Assembly (NCBI GenBank): GCA_016870485.1
Contig: VGBM01000001.1
Coordinates: 161,786 to 225,785 of the forward strand
Direction of reading: 5' to 3'
Source of the DNA: Actinomycetota bacterium
Lineage (GTDB): Bacteria; Actinomycetota; Thermoleophilia; Gaiellales; F1-60-MAGs149
DNA length: 64,000 nucleotides
In this document: positions 24,863-33,947 of the stretch, piece after piece
Layout of the letters: every line of letters starts with the position of its first letter
How positions within the stretch are numbered: the stretch's first letter is position 1
Notes under the pieces: generated by a model
Seen by the model: the letters and a program-made list of their open reading frames with translations, nothing else
What the model was told of the DNA's origin: nothing
Databases searched by the model: none
Translations under genes and position numbers: made by a program

Positions 24863-27325
24863 TTACTCCGAACGGCGCCGACGGCCGCGGTCGCGGCCCC
24901 CGCGGTCACCGCGGTCGCCCCGATCGCCGTCGTCGCCGCCCCCGTTCGGGAACTGTTCCTTGTAGCGCTCGCCGACCATCTCCGGGGACACCTCGACCCC
25001 GTCCTCGACCTTGGCGACCAGCTTGAGGCCGATGCGGCCGCGGTCGGTGTCGACCTCGGTCACCTCGACGTTGACGATGTCGCCGCGGTCGAGCACCTGG
25101 TCGGCCGACGAGATGCGCGTGCCCGGGGCGATCCGGGAGACGTGCAGGAGGCCGTCCGTGCCCTTGCGCAACTCGACGAAGGCGCCGAAGTCGGCCGTCT
25201 TGACGACGCGCCGCTCGGTGAACACGTCGCCGACCTGGACCGGGCGCATCATCTGCTCGATCTGGTCCTTCGCGGAGACCGCCTCCGGGCCGACGCCGTA
25301 GATGCGCACGGCGCCGTCCTCCTCGACGTCGATCTGGACCCCGAACTCCTCCTGGAGCCCGCGGATCGTCTCGCCGCCCTTGCCGATCAGCAGGCCGATC
25401 TGCTCCGGCAGGATCTGCGTCTGCAGGACCTGCGGGGCGTGCTCGGAGAGCTGCTCGCGCGGCGCGGCCAGGGCCGTCGCCATCGTCGAGAGGATGCTCA
25501 GCCGGGCGGCCTTCGCGCGGTCGAGGGCGTCCTTCAGGAGCTCACGGGTGACGCCCGTGATCTTGATGTCCATCTGCAGGGCGGTGATGCCCTCCGCGGT
25601 GCCGGCGACCTTGAAGTCCATGTCACCGAGGTGGTCCTCGGCGCCCTGGATGTCGGTCAGGATGACGAGGCTCTCGCCCTCCTTGATCAGGCCCATCGCG
25701 ATGCCCGCGACGGGGGCCTTGATCGGCACGCCGGCGTCCATCAGGGCCAGCGTCGAGCCGCAGACCGACGCCATCGACGACGACCCGTTCGACTCGAGGA
25801 TCTCCGAGACGGCGCGCATCGTGTACGCGAACTCGTCCGCGGCCGGCACGACGGCGACGAGCGCCCGCTCGGCGAGCGCGCCGTGGCCGATGTCGCGGCG
25901 CTTGGGGCCGCGCATGAAGCCGGTCTCCCCGACCGAGAAGGGCGGGAAGTTGTAGTGGTGGATGTAGCGCTTCGTCGTCTCCAGGGAGAGGTCGTCGATG
26001 CGCTGCTCCTCCTTGATGGTGCCGAGCGTGACCAGGGTCAGCGCCTGGGTCTGCCCGCGGGTGAAGAGCGCCGAGCCATGGGTGCGCGGCATCACGCCGG
26101 CCGCCACCGCGATCGGGCGGATCTCGTTCTCGCCGCGCCCGTCGGGGCGGCGCTTGTCGACGGCGATCTTCGTGCGCACGATCTGCTTGTAGACCGAGTC
26201 GACGGCGGACCGGACGGCGGCCTGCGTGGCCGCGTCGAGGCCGCTATCCGCGCCGCCCGGGAAGGGCAGCCGGATCTCCTGCACGATGCGCTCAATCAGC
26301 GCGGCGCGCTTGGCGGACTTGAGCTCCTTCGAGTCCTGCTCCGCGTCCGAGAGGGCGCGGATGTCGGCCTCGAACTGCTCCTGCACGGGCGCCGTGACGG
26401 CGGCCGCGCGGCGGCGGTCGCTGATGAAGCCGAGCGCGAACTTGACCTGGGTGCGGCGCACCATCACGTCCTCACCGGCGTCGGCGGCGACGGGCGGACA
26501 CTCGGCGGCCAGCGCCTCGGCGGCGGCCTGCTCCACCCCGGCGACGCCGTGCTCGGCGATCTGGCGGTCGAACGACGCGCCGTAGCGCTCGTCGAGCTCG
26601 CGGTCGACGCCGGCGTCGTACCACTTCGGCTTGCCGACCTTCTGCTGCAGCTCGATCTGCGCGGCGCAGATGCCCTTGATCGTCTCGTGGGCGAGCTCGA
26701 GCGCCTCGACCATGCGGTCCTCGGGCACGATGTTCGCGCCCGCCTCGACCATGGTGATCGCCTCGGGCGTGCCGCAGACGATCAGGTCCAGGTCGGACTC
26801 GAGCATGTCGGGCATCGACGGGTTGACGCGCAGCTGGCCCTCGATCAGGCCGACGCGCACAGCGCCGACGGGACCCGCGAAGGGCAGCGGCGAGATCATC
26901 AGCGCCGCGGAGGCGCCGTTCATCGCGAGGATGTCGTGGGAGGTGATCTTGTCGACGGACAGGACCGTCCCGATCACCTGGACCTCGTTGCGGAAGCCCT
27001 TGGGGAACAGCGGCCGGATCGGCCGGTCGATCATGCGCGCGTTGAGGGTGGCCTTCTCCGTGGCCCGCCCCTCGCGCTTGAAGAAGCCGCCCGGGATCTT
27101 GCCGGCGGCGTACATCTTCTCCTCGACGTCGACGGTGAGCGGAAAGAAGTCCGCCCCGGGGCGGGCCTCCTGCGCTCCGACGACGGTGGAGAGGACGACG
27201 GTGTCGCCGCTCTGGACGAGAACCGCCCCGTCGGCCTGCTTGGCGAGCTGCCCGGTCGCGAAGCGGAGGCTGATGTCCCCCGCGGCGACCTCGACGGCGG
27301 TCTCGGTGCCGAGAACGTCACTCAT
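24863..27325 (-). CDS. pnp: Polyribonucleotide nucleotidyltransferase
   Basis: PNPase, the phosphorolytic 3'-5' exoribonuclease. 820 residues: two RNase PH domains (the second with GKPPTRREI-type FTRGQTQAL, DDLSLETTKRY and MGLI..GESLVILTDI blocks), a KH domain with the GKGG loop (LLIGKGGETIRGL), and an S1 domain (VGDVFTERRVV, GFGAFVEL-type). A charged tail of repeated D-R-G units closes the protein, possibly an RNA-binding extension. It follows rpsO, with a strong intergenic hairpin between them. Confidence 0.97.
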   Translation of the reverse strand: MSDVLGTETAVEVAAGDISLRFATGQLAKQADGAVLVQSGDTVVLSTVVGAQEARPGADFFPLTVDVEEKMYAAGKIPGGFFKREGRATEKATLNARMIDRPIRPLFPKGFRNEVQVIGTVLSVDKITSHDILAMNGASAALMISPLPFAGPVGAVRVGLIEGQLRVNPSMPDMLESDLDLIVCGTPEAITMVEAGANIVPEDRMVEALELAHETIKGICAAQIELQQKVGKPKWYDAGVDRELDERYGASFDRQIAEHGVAGVEQAAAEALAAECPPVAADAGEDVMVRRTQVKFALGFISDRRRAAAVTAPVQEQFEADIRALSDAEQDSKELKSAKRAALIERIVQEIRLPFPGGADSGLDAATQAAVRSAVDSVYKQIVRTKIAVDKRRPDGRGENEIRPIAVAAGVMPRTHGSALFTRGQTQALTLVTLGTIKEEQRIDDLSLETTKRYIHHYNFPPFSVGETGFMRGPKRRDIGHGALAERALVAVVPAADEFAYTMRAVSEILESNGSSSMASVCGSTLALMDAGVPIKAPVAGIAMGLIKEGESLVILTDIQGAEDHLGDMDFKVAGTAEGITALQMDIKITGVTRELLKDALDRAKAARLSILSTMATALAAPREQLSEHAPQVLQTQILPEQIGLLIGKGGETIRGLQEEFGVQIDVEEDGAVRIYGVGPEAVSAKDQIEQMMRPVQVGDVFTERRVVKTADFGAFVELRKGTDGLLHVSRIAPGTRISSADQVLDRGDIVNVEVTEVDTDRGRIGLKLVAKVEDGVEVSPEMVGERYKEQFPNGGGDDGDRGDRGDRGGRDRGRRRRSE

Positions 27326-27351
27326 GTGTGGATGCTTCCCTTCTGCTGCCA

Positions 27352-27374
27352 GCGGCGCGCGTCCCGCGCACCGC
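27352..27374 (-). promoter_or_regulatory. rpsO-pnp intergenic hairpin
   Basis: Ten-base-pair stem with one G-U pair and a three-base loop, in RNA sense GCGGUGCGCG-GGA-CGCGCGCCGC, located between the rpsO stop and the pnp start. In E. coli the same junction holds an attenuator and RNase processing sites that control pnp; a similar role here is inferred. Confidence 0.55.
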
Positions 27375-27398
27375 CATCCGCGTATGACTCGGGCGCCC

Positions 27399-27668
27399 TT
27401 AGCGGCGCAGTCCGAGCTCCTTCACGATCGCGCGGTACCGCTCCACGTTCTCCCGCTGGAGGTACTGGAGCAGGCGCCGGCGGCGGCCCACCATCTTGAG
27501 GAGGCCGCGCCGCGAGTGATGGTCGTGCTTGTGGTACCGGAGGTGCTCGGTGAGCTCGTTGATCCGCTGCGTCAGCATCGCGACTTGGACCTCGGGGGAA
27601 CCCGTGTCGGTCGCGCTCTTGCCGTGCTGGCCGATGATCTCGGCCTTCTGCTCGCTGGTCAGGGCCAT
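27399..27668 (-). CDS. rpsO: Ribosomal protein uS15
   Basis: 89-residue small-subunit protein that binds 16S rRNA helices 20-22. It has [30 protein letters not shown], cut here into its two typical helices, and ends [27 protein letters not shown] lies six bases before the ATG. A long leader with an 18-base palindrome precedes it, which may be an autoregulatory S15-binding element. It heads the operon reaching through pnp to the dap genes. Confidence 0.97.
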   Translation of the reverse strand: MALTSEQKAEIIGQHGKSATDTGSPEVQVAMLTQRINELTEHLRYHKHDHHSRRGLLKMVGRRRRLLQYLQRENVERYRAIVKELGLRR

Positions 27669-27707
27669 CTGGCGCCTCCGTGTTCAACAGTCGCCCGATC
27701 CGCAGCC

Positions 27708-27725
27708 CCGGGGCGATCGCCCCGG
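27708..27725. promoter_or_regulatory. 18-base perfect palindrome in rpsO leader
   Basis: CCGGGGCGATCGCCCCGG lies 40 bases upstream of the rpsO start. It could form a hairpin in the leader RNA (S15 autoregulation is known in other bacteria) or be a protein-binding site on DNA. Confidence 0.4.
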
Positions 27726-27791
27726 CAGCCGTCCGGTGGGTCGCCGCGCACGGTATCACCCATCCGGGGACGGGCACGCCGGTTGCGCGGC

Positions 27792-27819
27792 CCGGACCGC
27801 ACGGAGGCGGGCGGTCCGG
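27792..27819 (-). terminator. Hairpin downstream of glnA
   Basis: Nine-base-pair stem CCGGACCGC/GCGGTCCGG with a ten-base loop, 25-52 bases past the glnA stop. There is no T run, so termination may need a factor. Confidence 0.45.
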
Positions 27820-27843
27820 ACCGCGAGCGACCGTCGCGGAGGC

Positions 27844-29169
27844 CTAGAAGGTCTCCATGTAGTGCTCGATCTCCCAGCCGTGGACCTGGGCCTGGTAGGC
27901 GCGCCACTCGGAGCGCTTCTCAGCCAGATAGGCCTCGGTGATGTGGGACCCGAGGGCGCCGGTCAGGACCGCGTCGGCCTCGAAGGCGTCGAGCGCCAAG
28001 GACAGATTGTGCGGCAGGCCCTGGATCTTGAGCTTCTTCGACTCCTCCTCGGAGAGGTGGTAGATGTTCTGGTTGACCGGCTTCGGCGGCTGCTTGCCCG
28101 TACGCATGCCGTCGAGCCCCGCCGCCAGCATCACGGCGAAGAGCAGGTACGGATTCGCCGTCGGATCCGGGGTGCGCAGCTCGGCGCGCGTCGAGTTGCC
28201 GCGCTTGTCGGGGATCCGGATCGCCGCCGAGCGGTTGCCCGGCGACCACGCGATGTAGACGGGCGCCTCGTAGCCGGGCACAAGCCGCTTGTACGAGTTC
28301 ACGATTGGGTTGGCCAGGGCGGTGATACCGGGCAGGTGCTCGAGCAGGCCGGCGATGTAGCCGTACGCCTCGCCCGACAACTGCTCCGCGCCCTTCGGGT
28401 CGAAAAAGATGTTCTTTCCGCCCTTCGAGAGCGACTGGTTGCAGTGCATGCCCGAGCCGTTCTCGCCGAAGATCGGCTTCGGCATGAACGTCGCGTGCAT
28501 CCCGTGCTGCGCGGCGATCGAGCGCACCACGTATCGGAAGGTGATCAGGTTGTCGGCGCAGCTGAGAGCCTCCGCGTGGCGGAAGTCGATCTCGTGCTGG
28601 CCGATCGCAACCTCGTGGTGCGAGGCCTCGAGGTGGAAGCCCATCTGCACGAGGGTGTCCTCGATCGCGCGGCGGACCTCCTCGCCCTTGTCCATCGGGC
28701 CGACGTCGAAGTAGCCGGCGGTGTCGTGCGGATCGACGCGCGGCGTGCCGTCGGCGTCCCGGTTGAAGATGAAGAACTCGGCTTCGGGGCCGACGTTTAA
28801 CGTGTAGCCGAGCTTCTTCGCCTCGGCGATCACGTTCTTGAGGGCGACGCGCGGGTCGCCGGCGAAGGGCGTGCCGTCGGCCTCGGCGACGTCGCAGATG
28901 ATGCGCGCCACGTTGCCGGACGTGCCCTCGAGCCACGGAATCACGCAGAACGTGTCCATGTCGGGCACGAAGTACATGTCGGAGCGCTCGATCCGCTTGT
29001 AGCCGCGGATCGACGAGCCGTCGAACATCATCTCGTTGTCGAGCGCCTTGTCGAGCTCCTCGACGGGGATCTGCACGTTCTTGAGCTGGCCATGCAGCTC
29101 GGTGAACTGCAGCCGCACGAAGCGCACGTTATGCGCCTTGCACGTGGCGAGCAGGTCCTTCTTGGTCAT
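27844..29169 (-). CDS. glnA: Glutamine synthetase, type I
   Basis: Main ammonia-assimilating enzyme: glutamate, ammonia and ATP to glutamine. 441 residues with the full active site: MMFDGSSIRGY, GPEAEFFIF, ASHHEVAIGQHEIDF, NGSGMHCNQSL, NPIVNSYKRLVPGYEAP and RIPDKRGNSTRAELR. No adenylylation tyrosine motif (NLYD) is visible near the C-terminus, so it resembles the shorter GSI-alpha type. ATG with a GGAGG site. Possible promoter element TATCTT in the gap before the tRNA-Leu gene. Confidence 0.96.
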   Translation of the reverse strand: MTKKDLLATCKAHNVRFVRLQFTELHGQLKNVQIPVEELDKALDNEMMFDGSSIRGYKRIERSDMYFVPDMDTFCVIPWLEGTSGNVARIICDVAEADGTPFAGDPRVALKNVIAEAKKLGYTLNVGPEAEFFIFNRDADGTPRVDPHDTAGYFDVGPMDKGEEVRRAIEDTLVQMGFHLEASHHEVAIGQHEIDFRHAEALSCADNLITFRYVVRSIAAQHGMHATFMPKPIFGENGSGMHCNQSLSKGGKNIFFDPKGAEQLSGEAYGYIAGLLEHLPGITALANPIVNSYKRLVPGYEAPVYIAWSPGNRSAAIRIPDKRGNSTRAELRTPDPTANPYLLFAVMLAAGLDGMRTGKQPPKPVNQNIYHLSEEESKKLKIQGLPHNLSLALDAFEADAVLTGALGSHITEAYLAEKRSEWRAYQAQVHGWEIEHYMETF

Positions 29170-29311
29170 GCGGCCTCCGATCTCAGCGGCGCCGCCCCTC
29201 CGGGCACGCCGCGACGGAGGGACGCCACGTCGCGTCGTGGCGGGCCCCATCGCCAGCCACGTGGCCAAGATAGCACACGCCCCCGCGCCCGCGGTACCCT
29301 GCCCGTACCCG

Positions 29312-29395
29312 GCCGGGGTGGCGGAATTGGTAGACGCACCGGACTCAAAATCCGGCGTCGGAGACGACGTGCGGGTTCGAGACCCGCCCCCGGCA
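29312..29395 (+). tRNA. tRNA-Leu (CAA anticodon)
   Basis: 84-base class II tRNA. Acceptor GCCGGGG pairs with CCCCGGC, discriminator A. The D arm is TGGCGGAATTGGTAGACGC. The anticodon arm CCGGA-CTCAAAA-TCCGG gives CAA for codon TTG. The variable arm is CGTCGGAGACGACG and the T arm GCGGG-TTCGAGA-CCCGC. CCA is not encoded. It is divergent from glnA. Confidence 0.97.
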
Positions 29396-29412
29396 CTCGG
29401 GACGCGGCGCGG

Positions 29413-30651
29413 CTAGCGCCCGCACTCCCACTCGACGAGGGCGCGGCGCATCGCGTTGCGCACGATCGCGATCCCCTCGTCGACGCCCATGCCGGGCTTC
29501 GCGAGCACCTGGTCGGCGTCGACGGCCATCGCCAGCTGCGCGCTCAGCTGCGCGCTGAGGTCGGTCTCGGCGCAGGAGCCGCCGATGAAGACGCCGAGGC
29601 CGCCGGCCCGGCAGGCCGCGGCGGCCTTGAGCGCCTCGGTCAGGCAGCCGAGATCGGGCATCTTGATCTGGATCAGGTCGACGGCGCCCGCCTGAACGAA
29701 GCGCAAAACGTCCTCGTCGCCGTTGCAGAACTCGTCGGCCACGAGCCGGACGCGCGTGCCCTGCGCGACGAGGCGCGCGCGCAGCGCGGCAAGCAGCTCG
29801 ATCGTGGTGTCGGTGTCGTCGCCGAGGCAGGGCGCCTCGAGCGCCACCTCGAGCCCGTCGGCGATCGCCTCGACCTCCGTGAGGAAGGCGGCCATCCGGT
29901 CGACGTCCTGGCCGGTCACGAGGCCGAGCATCCCGTACACGTCGAGGTGCAGGCGCGGGCGGTAGTCGGCGCCGCCGATCTCGCGGGTGCGGGTGACGAG
30001 CCAGCGCACGTAGTCGAGGAAGGCACCGCCGTCCACCCCGAACGCCTCGGTCGAGTTGAAGAGGCCGTGCGGCAGCACCTCGACCCGCCGCAGGATCATG
30101 CGGTCCGCGTTCAGGCGGCGCTCGTCGCCGGACTGCGCGTAGACGGGCACGAGCCGCGGCGCGACCAGCCCGGTCTCGTCCGCGAGGACGCGCAACGGGG
30201 TGACGCCGCGGTCCGCCGCCTCGACGCTGAGGAGGGCCTGCGAGAGCCCGTAGCGCAGCGCGGTGTGGAGCTGGCGGCCGTCGGCCAGCCGGTGGGCATC
30301 CACGAGATCCGACCCGGCGCGGAAGCCCGTCTCGCCGGCGCCGAGCAGGAGGTCGCGGGCCGCCGCGAGCTCGTCCGCGAGGGCGGCCGGGTCGACGGGC
30401 AGGTCGCGACCGCCGACGCCTGCGTACTGCACGGACATCGCGTCGCCCCACCCCACCGCCCCGCTCTCGGCCTCGATCCGCAGGAGCAGCGCCCGGGCGG
30501 GCCGGCGCACCGCGTCGAGGCCGGGCGTGACGGGGTCGCCGCCGTAGACGAGGCCGTCCTTCGGGGCGCCCGCGCGGATCGCGAGCAGGTCGTCGTTGTA
30601 GTAGGCGCCCTCGCCCTCGACCCAGTCGACGCGCGCGACGCGGAGGGCCAC
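29413..30651 (-). CDS. Methylaspartate ammonia-lyase
   Basis: Enolase-superfamily enzyme that removes ammonia from threo-3-methylaspartate to give mesaconate. 412 residues, family length. N-terminal EGAYYNDDLLAI resembles the MAL start. Metal ligands lie in LHLDVYG, LEAPC and VADEF, the catalytic Lys in IQIKMPDLG, and the C-terminal AKPGMGVDEG is highly typical. No glutamate mutase gene, which usually supplies the substrate, is in the window. The GTG start lies three bases after pepF, so they share a transcript. Confidence 0.92.
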   Translation of the reverse strand: MALRVARVDWVEGEGAYYNDDLLAIRAGAPKDGLVYGGDPVTPGLDAVRRPARALLLRIEAESGAVGWGDAMSVQYAGVGGRDLPVDPAALADELAAARDLLLGAGETGFRAGSDLVDAHRLADGRQLHTALRYGLSQALLSVEAADRGVTPLRVLADETGLVAPRLVPVYAQSGDERRLNADRMILRRVEVLPHGLFNSTEAFGVDGGAFLDYVRWLVTRTREIGGADYRPRLHLDVYGMLGLVTGQDVDRMAAFLTEVEAIADGLEVALEAPCLGDDTDTTIELLAALRARLVAQGTRVRLVADEFCNGDEDVLRFVQAGAVDLIQIKMPDLGCLTEALKAAAACRAGGLGVFIGGSCAETDLSAQLSAQLAMAVDADQVLAKPGMGVDEGIAIVRNAMRRALVEWECGR

Positions 30652-30654
30652 GGC

Positions 30655-32457
30655 CTACCCCTCGACCGCGAGGTCGACCATGCGCTCCATCTCGTCGAGG
30701 CCGCGGGCCCAGGTGGCCGGGTCCGCGAGATCGATCCCGAAGGCGCCGAGCTGCTCGCCCGGCGAGGCCGCGCCGCCCGTCCGCAGGAACTCGAGGTACG
30801 GGCCGACGAAGGCGTCGCCGTCCTCGCGGTAGAGCGCGTAGAGGGTCAGGCTGGCGAGGTGCGCGAACGCGTAGGCGTAGGTGTAGAAGCGCGTGTTGAT
30901 GAAGTGCGGGATGTACGACCAGCCGCGCCGGTAGCCCTCGGGCAGCTCGACGGAGTCGCCGTAGTAGCCGGCGTTGCGGTCGATCCAGAAGCCGCTCAGA
31001 CGGTCCGCGGTCAGCGCCTGGCCGCCCTGGCGGGCCCCGTAGGCGTCCTGCTCGTAGCGCACCATCATCGTCTGCCGGAAGACGGTCGCGAAGCCCGACT
31101 CGAGCTCCTGGCGGACGAGCGCCGTGCGCGTCGCCGGGTCGGGCTCCTCCTTGAGCATGCGGTCGAAGACGAGGAGCTCCGCGAAGGTGCTCGGCACCTC
31201 GCAGAGCGCGAGCGGCGCGTGCATCGAGAGCGCCGACTGCGCGGCGCTCGCGAGCGCGAAGTGCATGCCGTGGCCGAGCTCGTGGGCGACCGTCATCAGG
31301 TCGCGCAGCGTGTCGGTGTGGTTGAGCAGGATGAACGGCTGGGCGTCCTGCGCGACGGAGCTGCAGAAGGCGCCGCCGCGCTTGCCGGGCCGGGGCTCGG
31401 CGTCGACGCGGCGGTCCTCGAAGACGGCGCGCGAGACGTTCAGGATCTCGTCGGAAAAGCGCCCGAACGAATCCTCGACGATCCCGACGGCCTCCGCGTA
31501 CGGCATCGCGCGGCCCGCGCCGAGGGGCGCGTACTGGTCGGCGAGGTGCAGCCGCTCGAGGCCCATCAGCTCGGCCTTGTGCCGGAACCAGCGCTGCGCC
31601 ATCCCGTAGCGGTCCTCAATCGCCGCCATCATCGCGTCGACCCAGGCCGGCTCGAGCTCGTTCGACAGATGGCGCGGGTCGAGCGGCGTGGCGTACCCGC
31701 GCAGGCGGTCCTGCACGAGGCGGTCGGCGACGATGCTGTCGTAGCAGGTGCTGAGCACGTCGGCGTGCGGCTCGAGCGCGGCGTAGAGCGCCTCGAGGGC
31801 CGCGAGCCGGACGGGGCGGTCGGGCGTGTGCAGGTAGGACAGGAGCTCGTCGACGGTGCGCTCCGCCGCACCCGTGCCGTCGTCGAACGGCGCGCGGATG
31901 TTGGCCACGGTCTGCGCGAACAGGTTCTGCCAGGCGGACAGGAGCGGGTCGCGCTCGGCGAGCATCCGCTCCTGGTCGTCGGGCAGGACGTGCGGGCGGA
32001 AGCGCCGCGACGAGCGCAGGTGGTGGCGGTCCGCCGCCACCTCGGGCGCCGCCATCAGGGGCTCGGCGACGGCATCATCGAGGTCGATCCACTCGAGGTC
32101 GAAGAAGCGCAGCGCGTTCTGGGCGCGCACGAGGCCCTGGTCGACGACGGTCTCGAGGTCGCGCGCCTCGTCGTCGTTGACGTCGACGCTGCGGCGCAAA
32201 GACACGTACGAGCCGACCCGATGCAGCGCGTTCGAGATCGACGCGAGCTCGGCCAGGGCGGCGGCGAGCCCGGCCGCGTCGAGCTCGGCCACGCGGCCGC
32301 GGTGACGTGCGTCAAAGGCGTCGGCGCGCGCGATCGCGTCGTCGAGGAGCGCGCGCGCCGCCTCGGCGTCCGCGCAGATCGGGGCGAGGTCCCAGCGGAC
32401 CCCGGCGGCGTTCGGACCGGTCGGCGTGATCTGAGACATGCCCGAAGTGTCACCCAT
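30655..32457 (-). CDS. pepF: Oligoendopeptidase F (M3 family)
   Basis: Cytosolic zinc peptidase acting on short peptides. 600 residues, with N-terminal M3 helical regions and the zinc motif HELGH in VAHELGHGMHFAL, followed by LALCEVPSTFAELLVFD with the third ligand Glu. The C-terminal SYIPHFINTRFYTYAYAF segment is typical of PepF. ATG at 32457 overlaps the Nudix stop; a second ATG at 32439 (MSQITPTG) is an equally possible start. Coupled to the Nudix gene upstream and methylaspartate ammonia-lyase downstream. Confidence 0.94.
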   Translation of the reverse strand: MGDTSGMSQITPTGPNAAGVRWDLAPICADAEAARALLDDAIARADAFDARHRGRVAELDAAGLAAALAELASISNALHRVGSYVSLRRSVDVNDDEARDLETVVDQGLVRAQNALRFFDLEWIDLDDAVAEPLMAAPEVAADRHHLRSSRRFRPHVLPDDQERMLAERDPLLSAWQNLFAQTVANIRAPFDDGTGAAERTVDELLSYLHTPDRPVRLAALEALYAALEPHADVLSTCYDSIVADRLVQDRLRGYATPLDPRHLSNELEPAWVDAMMAAIEDRYGMAQRWFRHKAELMGLERLHLADQYAPLGAGRAMPYAEAVGIVEDSFGRFSDEILNVSRAVFEDRRVDAEPRPGKRGGAFCSSVAQDAQPFILLNHTDTLRDLMTVAHELGHGMHFALASAAQSALSMHAPLALCEVPSTFAELLVFDRMLKEEPDPATRTALVRQELESGFATVFRQTMMVRYEQDAYGARQGGQALTADRLSGFWIDRNAGYYGDSVELPEGYRRGWSYIPHFINTRFYTYAYAFAHLASLTLYALYREDGDAFVGPYLEFLRTGGAASPGEQLGAFGIDLADPATWARGLDEMERMVDLAVEG

Positions 32458-33001
32458 CCGCGCCGTCGAGGCGACGTCGCGCGAGCAGCAGGGCCAGCGA
32501 CGACGAGGCGGCGAGGATCTCCGTGCCGATCAGCCCGATCGCCTCGTCGAGGCCAAGTCGCACGGGCTCGGTCGGCTCGTGCTGGCGGGCCGCCGGATCG
32601 GGGCGGCAGTCGCGGGCCAGGAACAGGAAGCCGCGCTCGTCCATCCGCCCCGGGCTGGTCCGGAACTCCCCCAGCGGCTCGAGCGCGTCGCACGCGAGGA
32701 GCGCCTCCTCGGCGAGCTCCCGGCGGGCCGTCGCGGCGGGGTCCTCGCCGTCGTCGATCGCGCCGGCGGGCAGCTCGAGGGTGGTGTCGCCGACCGCGTA
32801 GCGGTACTGGCGCACCAGCACGACGTCGCCGTTCGGCAGGAGCGGCACCACCTTCGCGAAGCCGGGCGAGCGCACGAGGGGGAAGCGGTAGCGGCGACCC
32901 TCCGGCGTCTCGACGTCGTGCTCCTCGATCGTGACCACGTCGTCGTGGAGGATGCGCACCGCGTGCGTCGTCCAGACCGGGTCGTCATGCGCGGAGGCCA
33001 C
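32450..33001 (-). CDS. Nudix hydrolase (ADP-ribose pyrophosphatase type)
   Basis: 183-residue Nudix enzyme; the box GAIDDGEDPAATARREL-AEEA fits GX5EX7REUXEEXGU except for the final GU. The strand before it, DVVLVRQYRYAV, and ELPAG are typical of ADP-ribose/ADP-sugar pyrophosphatases. The GTG start has TAGAGT six bases upstream, predicting a leaderless mRNA that also carries pepF and the methylaspartate lyase. Divergent from the deacetylase homologue. Confidence 0.92.
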   Translation of the reverse strand: MASAHDDPVWTTHAVRILHDDVVTIEEHDVETPEGRRYRFPLVRSPGFAKVVPLLPNGDVVLVRQYRYAVGDTTLELPAGAIDDGEDPAATARRELAEEALLACDALEPLGEFRTSPGRMDERGFLFLARDCRPDPAARQHEPTEPVRLGLDEAIGLIGTEILAASSSLALLLARRRLDGADG

Positions 33002-33007
33002 CCGGCC

Positions 33008-33013
33008 ACTCTA
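33008..33013 (-). promoter_or_regulatory. Minus-10 box (TAGAGT) of Nudix-pepF operon
   Basis: TAGAGT, six-base spacer GGCCGG, GTG at 33001; leaderless pattern. Confidence 0.6.
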
Positions 33014-33031
33014 CCCGCGCCGGCGAGCGTC

Positions 33032-33037
33032 TACGCT
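33032..33037 (+). promoter_or_regulatory. Minus-10 box (TACGCT) of deacetylase-like pseudoenzyme
   Basis: TACGCT, six-base spacer CCGGGC, ATG at 33044. Nearly identical to the promoter of the second deacetylase gene at 33936. Confidence 0.6.
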
Positions 33038-33043
33038 CCGGGC

Positions 33044-33922
33044 ATGCGCGCGACGCCCGCGATGCTCGTGCTGACGCTCCTGACCGCGGTCGTGATCGGC
33101 GGCTCCTGGTGGCTCGGCCGCGACCGCGTCGAGACGGCGCGCGCGGGCGCCGACCCCGACCAGCCCGCGCAGGCGCTGGAGTCGACCCGCGAGGTCGCCG
33201 CGCTGGCGCTCCCCGACCCGCTGCCCCAGACCACGGCCGACGTGCCGATCCTGCTCTACCAGCGCGTCTCCGTCGTCACGGGCGAGGAGGAGCCCGCCCT
33301 GCTCGCCAAGACGGTCGAGGCGCAGGAGTTCCAGCTCCAGCTCGAGTGGCTGAAGGGCGAGGGCTACGAGACGATCTCCCTGCTCGAGCTCTACAAGGCG
33401 CTGATGGAGGGCGGCACCCTGCCGGAGAAGCCCGTCGTCCTGGCCTTCATGGGCGGCTACCGGGGTACGGCCTCGGTCGCCGCGCCGCGGATGGCCGACG
33501 CCGAGCTGATCGGCGTCGTGTGCTCGGTGACGGGGAAGCTGCTGCGCCGGCGCGCCGCCTCCCCCGACCGTCTCACGTGGGGCATGCTGCGCGAGCTCGA
33601 GGCGCGCGGCTGGGACATCGCCTCCGAGACGACCGCAGAGGAGCCGATCACCGGGAAGGGGGCGGCCGAGGCCCCTGAGCGGCTGAGCGCCTCGCAGGCG
33701 AAGCTCGAGAAGATCCTCGGCCATCCCGTGCAGTGGCTCTGCTATCCGGGCGGCGCGGCCGACGCAACCGCCGCCGAGGCCGCGCGGGCCGCCGGCTACG
33801 TGCTCGGCATCGCCGCGGGCGAGGGCACGGACCAGAGCGCCGCCTCCCCGCTCGAGCTGCGGGCGATCCCGGTCGACAACAAGACCGGCGTGCGCGACCT
33901 GACCGACCTGCTCGGGGACTGA
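33044..33922 (+). CDS. Polysaccharide deacetylase-fold pseudoenzyme, membrane-anchored
   Basis: 292 residues: an N-terminal signal anchor (residues about 7-24), a linker, then a NodB-type fold clearly homologous to the next gene. The catalytic signatures are lost: TFDDGY becomes AFMGGY (Met136-Gly137 for the two Asp), the zinc motif SHTVTH becomes SETTAE (Glu195 and Glu199 for the His pair), and MYHRI becomes LYQRV. Structural blocks such as GHPVQWLCYPGG are kept and the frame is intact. It probably binds glycan or protein rather than hydrolysing. Own leaderless-type promoter. Confidence 0.88.
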   Translation: MRATPAMLVLTLLTAVVIGGSWWLGRDRVETARAGADPDQPAQALESTREVAALALPDPLPQTTADVPILLYQRVSVVTGEEEPALLAKTVEAQEFQLQLEWLKGEGYETISLLELYKALMEGGTLPEKPVVLAFMGGYRGTASVAAPRMADAELIGVVCSVTGKLLRRRAASPDRLTWGMLRELEARGWDIASETTAEEPITGKGAAEAPERLSASQAKLEKILGHPVQWLCYPGGAADATAAEAARAAGYVLGIAAGEGTDQSAASPLELRAIPVDNKTGVRDLTDLLGD

Positions 33923-33935
33923 CGGCCCCGGGGAA

Positions 33936-33941
33936 TACGCT
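33936..33941 (+). promoter_or_regulatory. Minus-10 box (TACGCT) of active deacetylase
   Basis: TACGCT, six-base spacer ACGGGC, ATG at 33948; leaderless pattern. Confidence 0.6.
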
Positions 33942-33947
33942 ACGGGC

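Noticed and set aside
29092-32934. Very long plus-strand open frame opposite methylaspartate lyase and PepF
   Set aside because: It is a mirror of GC-rich codons on the other strand, has no family motif and lacks a proper start; similar frames at 59078-62575 and 24539-27499 were rejected for the same reason.
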